Shown: positions 61,200-64,000 of the stretch, one piece after another
How the letters are laid out: every line of letters starts with the position of its first letter
How positions within the stretch are numbered: position 1 is the stretch's first letter
Origin: Actinobacteria bacterium 69-20
GTDB lineage: Bacteria; Actinomycetota; Actinomycetes; Mycobacteriales; Nakamurellaceae
Reading direction: 5' to 3'
Assembly (NCBI GenBank): GCA_001897425.1
Contig: MKSW01000033.1
Coordinates: forward strand, 354,717 to 418,716
Length of the DNA: 64,000 nucleotides
Position numbers and translations under genes: made by a program
The notes under the pieces: generated by a model
Databases searched by the model: none
Told to the model about the DNA's origin: nothing
Seen by the model: only the letters and a program-made list of their open reading frames with translations

Positions 61200-61459
61200 G
61201 AGCGCGGCGGGTGAGCGAGATGGGCGTACTTCTCCTCGTCGAGCATCGCGATCACGGCGCTCACATCGGCGATGTCCACCCTCGCACCGAGGGGGCGCGG
61301 GTGCGTGTAGACGACCTTCGCATCACCCGCCGGCGACGCCGGGTGCAGGCCCGCGCGCAGCGTCTCGTTGAGCACGGCCTTGAAGCTGCGCCGCTCCGCA
61401 CGCTGGCGCGCGACGAGCTCGGCTGCCACATCATCGTCCAAGGTCACGGTGGTTCGCAT
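61196..61459 (-). CDS. VapB-type antitoxin
   Basis: 87 residues: MRTTVTLDDDVAAELVARQRAERRSFKAVLNETLRAGL is an RHH-type VapB; a C-terminal stretch DIADVSAVIAMLDEEKYAHL binds the toxin. Confidence 0.93.
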   Translation of the reverse strand: MRTTVTLDDDVAAELVARQRAERRSFKAVLNETLRAGLHPASPAGDAKVVYTHPRPLGARVDIADVSAVIAMLDEEKYAHLAHPPRS

Positions 61460-61465
61460 GCGTCA

Positions 61466-61495
61466 CATCATATCGTTGATGCGTTGATGCGTGAT
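61466..61495. promoter_or_regulatory. Putative vapBC operator
   Basis: Tandem TTGATGCG repeats (61476 and 61484), with a diverged inverted partner closer to the start codon, within 40 nt upstream of the VapB ATG. Confidence 0.5.
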
Positions 61496-61520
61496 GGGAA
61501 TCGTCGAGAGCGGGATTTTC

Positions 61521-61827
61521 GAGTATGACGATGTTCCGCGGTGGGCCTAGTCTGCGAAGCCCTGGCCGGCAGGGGCGGGCGCGTACTGACCGTCACTGTC
61601 CTTGTCAACCGAATCGTCGTCGTCTGTGACGATGACCGAGCGAGTTCCGTTGCCACGGTGGGGTCGACCGGCAGTGCACATCGGCGCGCCGGCGGGTTCT
61701 AAACTCGCCAATCTGACGCCGGAGAGCAGCCGGAATCAACTACTCGCAGTGACTGACTCTGCTCAGCTCCGTCGGCGGTGCGCAGTGCCCATGGGCGGAT
61801 CCTTCAGCGATGTCGCGGTCAGAACGG
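61521..61827. repeat. Large intergenic repeat copy B (pair with 56787-57098)
   Basis: About 307 bp similar to 56787-57098. It begins with an exact GAGTATGACGATGTTC. Its first ~60 bp also match the hairpin arm of the 63.27-kb element (GGTGGGCCT-GTC-GC-AAGCC), so it is a mosaic of two repeat types. Its right end reaches the stop codon of the HEPN gene. Confidence 0.8.
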
Positions 61828-62283
61828 TGACATCTGGTCCAGGATCTTCTCGGCGATGCCGAGAATGTCTTTCACCCTCGGGATGTCGTCTTCGACGTCC
61901 TCGGTCGTAAGCTCCGGTGCATCCGCCGGCGGGTACTCCGCGTCGCGTCGGTGGCGCCGCATGCGGTCGAACGGCCGCAGCTGCTGACCCATCGGCGGAT
62001 CAAGCTGCGCGCGGACTGCGTGGTAGGCCGCCAGGTGGCCGCCAGCGGTGGTCGGCCGGAGGCCCTGGTTCTCCAGGATCGACCACAGCGCTTTGCGGGC
62101 GGCGTCGTAGAGCAGCGCATAGGCACCCTCGGGGTCGGCGTCTGCTGTCCGTATGGCGCTGACCAAGTGCCGTCGCGCCTGAGCCAACACGCGATCGGCG
62201 TGCTCGCGGCTGGCCGGGACCCGCTGCAGATGCTTGTCTGCGAGCAGCTTTTCGATCTCTGCGCGGCCCTGGTCCCACCTCAT
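61819..62283 (-). CDS. HEPN-domain toxin of HEPN/MNT system
   Basis: 154 residues from ATG 62283, overlapping the MNT stop by ATGA; the ORF opening at 62376 is too long. Helical HEPN protein with an R-x6-H motif, RPTTAGGH, the catalytic signature of HEPN ribonucleases, after ALLYDAARKALWSILENQGL. Predicted RNase held inactive by the nucleotidyltransferase. Confidence 0.85.
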   Translation of the reverse strand: MRWDQGRAEIEKLLADKHLQRVPASREHADRVLAQARRHLVSAIRTADADPEGAYALLYDAARKALWSILENQGLRPTTAGGHLAAYHAVRAQLDPPMGQQLRPFDRMRRHRRDAEYPPADAPELTTEDVEDDIPRVKDILGIAEKILDQMSPF

Positions 62284-62885
62284 CGACCCACCTCGGTATC
62301 GGTGACGGCCAGCTCGATCAACGGGCGCGACCGGATCGACGACAGGAACGCGTCGGCGTTCGGCGGCTGCTCCCACACGCTCGCACGCACGCGTCGGATG
62401 TTCACCTCGCGGCCGCCGAGACGGCGTTCGGCACGCTGGGCGGCAAGGTCAAGATCGTCAGGGTCGGCATCGCCGACGACCAGTACGTCGACGTCGTTCG
62501 GCGGCGGGCCTGCTTCGCCGCTGTAGCGAGCAGCCCAAGATCCATACAAGAACGCCTTCCCGATCCCCGGAACCTTCCGCAACTCCTCGGTCAGGACCGG
62601 CATCGGCCCGTAGGTCACCACGAGCAGGTCGGTCAACGGCCGACTCAGCAGCGAATCGGTCACGGCCCGCACCAGGCGGTTGTTACCTTGGCGCCGATCG
62701 GCCAGGATCCGCGCGACGACCAGACGGTCTACTTCCTGCTGCGTCGCCTTCACCGACGCGCCGATGCGACGGGCAGCCTCGGTGACGGTGTACTCCTGCT
62801 CTGGGTTCAGGTAGGTCAGGGCGAGGAGGTTGCCCTGGACCTGGGAGCGCAGCAACGGCAGCAACGCCGGCGGTTCAGCTCTCAT
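62280..62885 (-). CDS. MNT nucleotidyltransferase antitoxin with winged-helix domain
   Basis: 201 residues. N-terminal winged helix YTVTEAARRIGASVKATQQEVDRLV; C-terminal minimal nucleotidyltransferase with YGSWAARYSG and NDVDVLVVG (GS...DxD catalytic pattern). MNT antitoxins AMPylate their HEPN partner; the fused HTH suggests that this one also regulates the operon. Confidence 0.87.
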   Translation of the reverse strand: MRAEPPALLPLLRSQVQGNLLALTYLNPEQEYTVTEAARRIGASVKATQQEVDRLVVARILADRRQGNNRLVRAVTDSLLSRPLTDLLVVTYGPMPVLTEELRKVPGIGKAFLYGSWAARYSGEAGPPPNDVDVLVVGDADPDDLDLAAQRAERRLGGREVNIRRVRASVWEQPPNADAFLSSIRSRPLIELAVTDTEVGR

Positions 62886-62899
62886 AAGACTTCCATCTT

Positions 62900-62914
62900 C
62901 CTATACCTCATAGG
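62900..62914. promoter_or_regulatory. Palindromic operator upstream of MNT-HEPN
   Basis: CCTAT and ATAGG separated by 5 nt in an AT-rich patch, 15-29 nt upstream of the MNT start. Candidate binding site for the winged-helix domain. Confidence 0.55.
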
Positions 62915-63145
62915 TGAATTGCAAGGCGATGGTGCCAGGTGGCTCGGCTGACTTGGCCGCAAGCGAACTCGCTACGGGACGTCGAGGGTCCGGGCGAGGT
63001 TGGGTCCGCACAAGTGGATCTCCATCACCGTATGGACCGCCCGCTGCTCGTCGCCGGGACACGGGCGTCCTGCGGTACCGCGGTGTCCGGTGCAGCAAAG
63101 CCGTCGGGCGCGTCGCCGGACGTACCCCTGAGCGGCCGCAGATCT
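62915..63145. other. Gene-free stretch
   Basis: About 230 bp between the MNT promoter and the repeat. A minus-strand frame reads RAVHTVMEIHLCGPNLARTL, but without start, RBS or family match. Nothing else is supported here. Confidence 0.4.
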
Positions 63146-63366
63146 ACGCACGGTAATCGCGCTGGAAAATGCCCACGTGACCGACCGCAGCCGAGAGGTA
63201 CTCGCCGCGAGCCGGTGCGGCAGCGTCAACGCGCCGACCGGCTCAGGACCGCATCGGGTCGGGTCCATCGAGTATGACGATGTTCCGGGGTGGGCCTCGT
63301 CCGCAAAGCCCCGGCCGGCGGGGCGGGCGCGGCGCGGAACGTCGTCATACTGGGGAGACCCGCGCG
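63146..63366. repeat. Intergenic repeat copy B (pair with 60528-60749) with BIME-like hairpin
   Basis: About 221 bp nearly identical to 60528-60749. Hairpin arms are GAGTATGACGATGTTC at 63270-63285 and inverted GAACGTCGTCATAC at 63337-63350, with an inner GCCCCGGCCGGCGGGGC stem. Lies between divergent MNT and nucleoside hydrolase genes, so it is not simply a terminator of convergent genes. Confidence 0.85.
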
Positions 63367-63446
63367 GGCGCGCGCCGTCGCGCCGACGAGTGCCGCTCTC
63401 GGCCCATTGGCGACGAGCCGCGGGAGAACGGACGAACGAAGGCCGT

Positions 63447-64000
63447 ATGACGGATACAGACGTGCCAGGCAACTACGGCCCGAACGGCCGCATCCTGGAC
63501 GGCCCCGGCCCGCGCAGCATCATCCTGGACTGCGACCCCGGCCACGACGACGCGTTCGCGATCATGCTGGCGCGCGGTAGCCCCGGCATCGACCTCAGGG
63601 CGATCACCACGGTCGCCGGCAACCAGACGCTGGAGAAGGTGACCCGGAACGCGCGGGCGGTCGCGACGATCTGCGGCATCACCGGCGTGCCGATCGCGGC
63701 CGGCGCGGCGGCACCGCTGGTCCGCCCGCTGCGGGTCGCGGCCGACATCCACGGCGCCTCGGGCATGGACGGGCCGGCGCTCCCCGCTCCTACGGTTCCG
63801 CTCGACCCGCGGCACGGCGTGGACGTCATCGTCGAGACGGTGCGGTCGCAGCCGGCCGGCAGCATCACCCTGGTGCCGACCGGGCCGCTCACCAATATCG
63901 CGCTGGCGGCCCGGCTCGCACCCGACATCGTGGGCCGCGTGCGGGAAGTCGTGCTGATGGGCGGCGGCTACGGCGGCGGGAACGTGACGGCCGCGGCCGA
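63447..64000 (+). CDS. Nucleoside hydrolase, partial
   Basis: At least 184 residues, cut by the window end. IIDLDxDxGxDDA motif present as IILDCDPGHDDAFAIML (calcium and catalytic Asp), with TTVAGNQTLEKVTRNARAV, VPTGPLTNIALAARLAP and VVLMGGGYG. Inosine-uridine preferring family; splits ribonucleosides into base and ribose. ATG 63447 is preceded by a purine-rich GAACGAAGG. Confidence 0.92.
   Translation, partial: MTDTDVPGNYGPNGRILDGPGPRSIILDCDPGHDDAFAIMLARGSPGIDLRAITTVAGNQTLEKVTRNARAVATICGITGVPIAAGAAAPLVRPLRVAADIHGASGMDGPALPAPTVPLDPRHGVDVIVETVRSQPAGSITLVPTGPLTNIALAARLAPDIVGRVREVVLMGGGYGGGNVTAAA

Noticed and set aside
1-64000. CRISPR arrays, tRNA/rRNA genes, IS transposases, integrases
   Set aside because: No regularly spaced repeats, cloverleaf sequences or transposase motifs were seen; the repeats found are irregular and intergenic.

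Overview
The window is high-GC, gene-dense DNA with GTG/ATG starts, Shine-Dalgarno sites and many 4-bp ATGA/GTGA stop-start overlaps. It comes from an actinomycete. The CsoR-type copper operon, a MbcT/MbcA-like RES toxin pair, an SPW-repeat protein, many VapBC pairs and a CoxSML-type oxidoreductase suggest Mycobacteriales (Gordonia/Tsukamurella/Mycobacterium-like). I cannot name the genus from sequence alone. No rRNA, tRNA, CRISPR array, transposase or phage gene was seen. Most lines of the ORF track are shadows in other frames; where an ORF begins too early I moved the start to the best RBS or conserved N terminus and say so.

Region 1 (1-17 kb): uptake and processing of peptides and D-amino acids. 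It holds an oligopeptide ABC transporter (binding lipoprotein, permease, and a permease-ATPase fusion cut by the window edge), a class-A-type serine hydrolase, a D-aminoacylase, three class-C-type serine hydrolases, an M20 deacylase, a COG3375 GNAT, an N-acylamino acid racemase, a PucR regulator, and an internally deleted M55 D-aminopeptidase (DppA) pseudogene. GNAT, racemase and M20 together match the known route that converts D- to L-amino acids through N-succinyl intermediates.

Region 2 (17-20.3 kb): copper operon csoR-copZ-copA with a recognisable CsoR operator. Region 3 (20.5-30 kb): galactose metabolism (DeoR repressor divergent from galT-galE-galK), a sugar ABC importer and its divergent ROK regulator. 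Region 4 (29.7-37.2 kb): deoC, a pyridoxal kinase with an unusual insertion, an MFS exporter, an S9 peptidase, a PaaI thioesterase and a terpene-cyclase-like protein.

Region 5 (37.4-47 kb): toxin-antitoxin modules (a zinc-ribbon gene plus vapBC, phd-PIN, vapBC, RES/Xre) around a transhydrogenase operon pntAA-pntAB-pntB and a thioredoxin. Region 6 (47.2-55.8 kb): a secreted tripeptidyl-aminopeptidase-like hydrolase, and a molybdenum hydroxylase operon (M, S, L and G subunits) downstream of an NCS2 nucleobase permease. Region 7 (56-64 kb): four more toxin-antitoxin modules (two VapBC, one MazEF-like, one HEPN/MNT), an ArsR/AHSA1 pair, a truncated HxlR regulator, a lipoprotein, and a nucleoside hydrolase cut by the window end.

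The least explained feature is a dispersed 13-bp core, TATGACGATGTTC and close variants. It lies at gene ends and in intergenic DNA throughout the window, sometimes as inverted pairs that make REP/BIME-like hairpins. It is embedded in three pairs of larger direct repeats, and in a few places it falls inside coding sequence.
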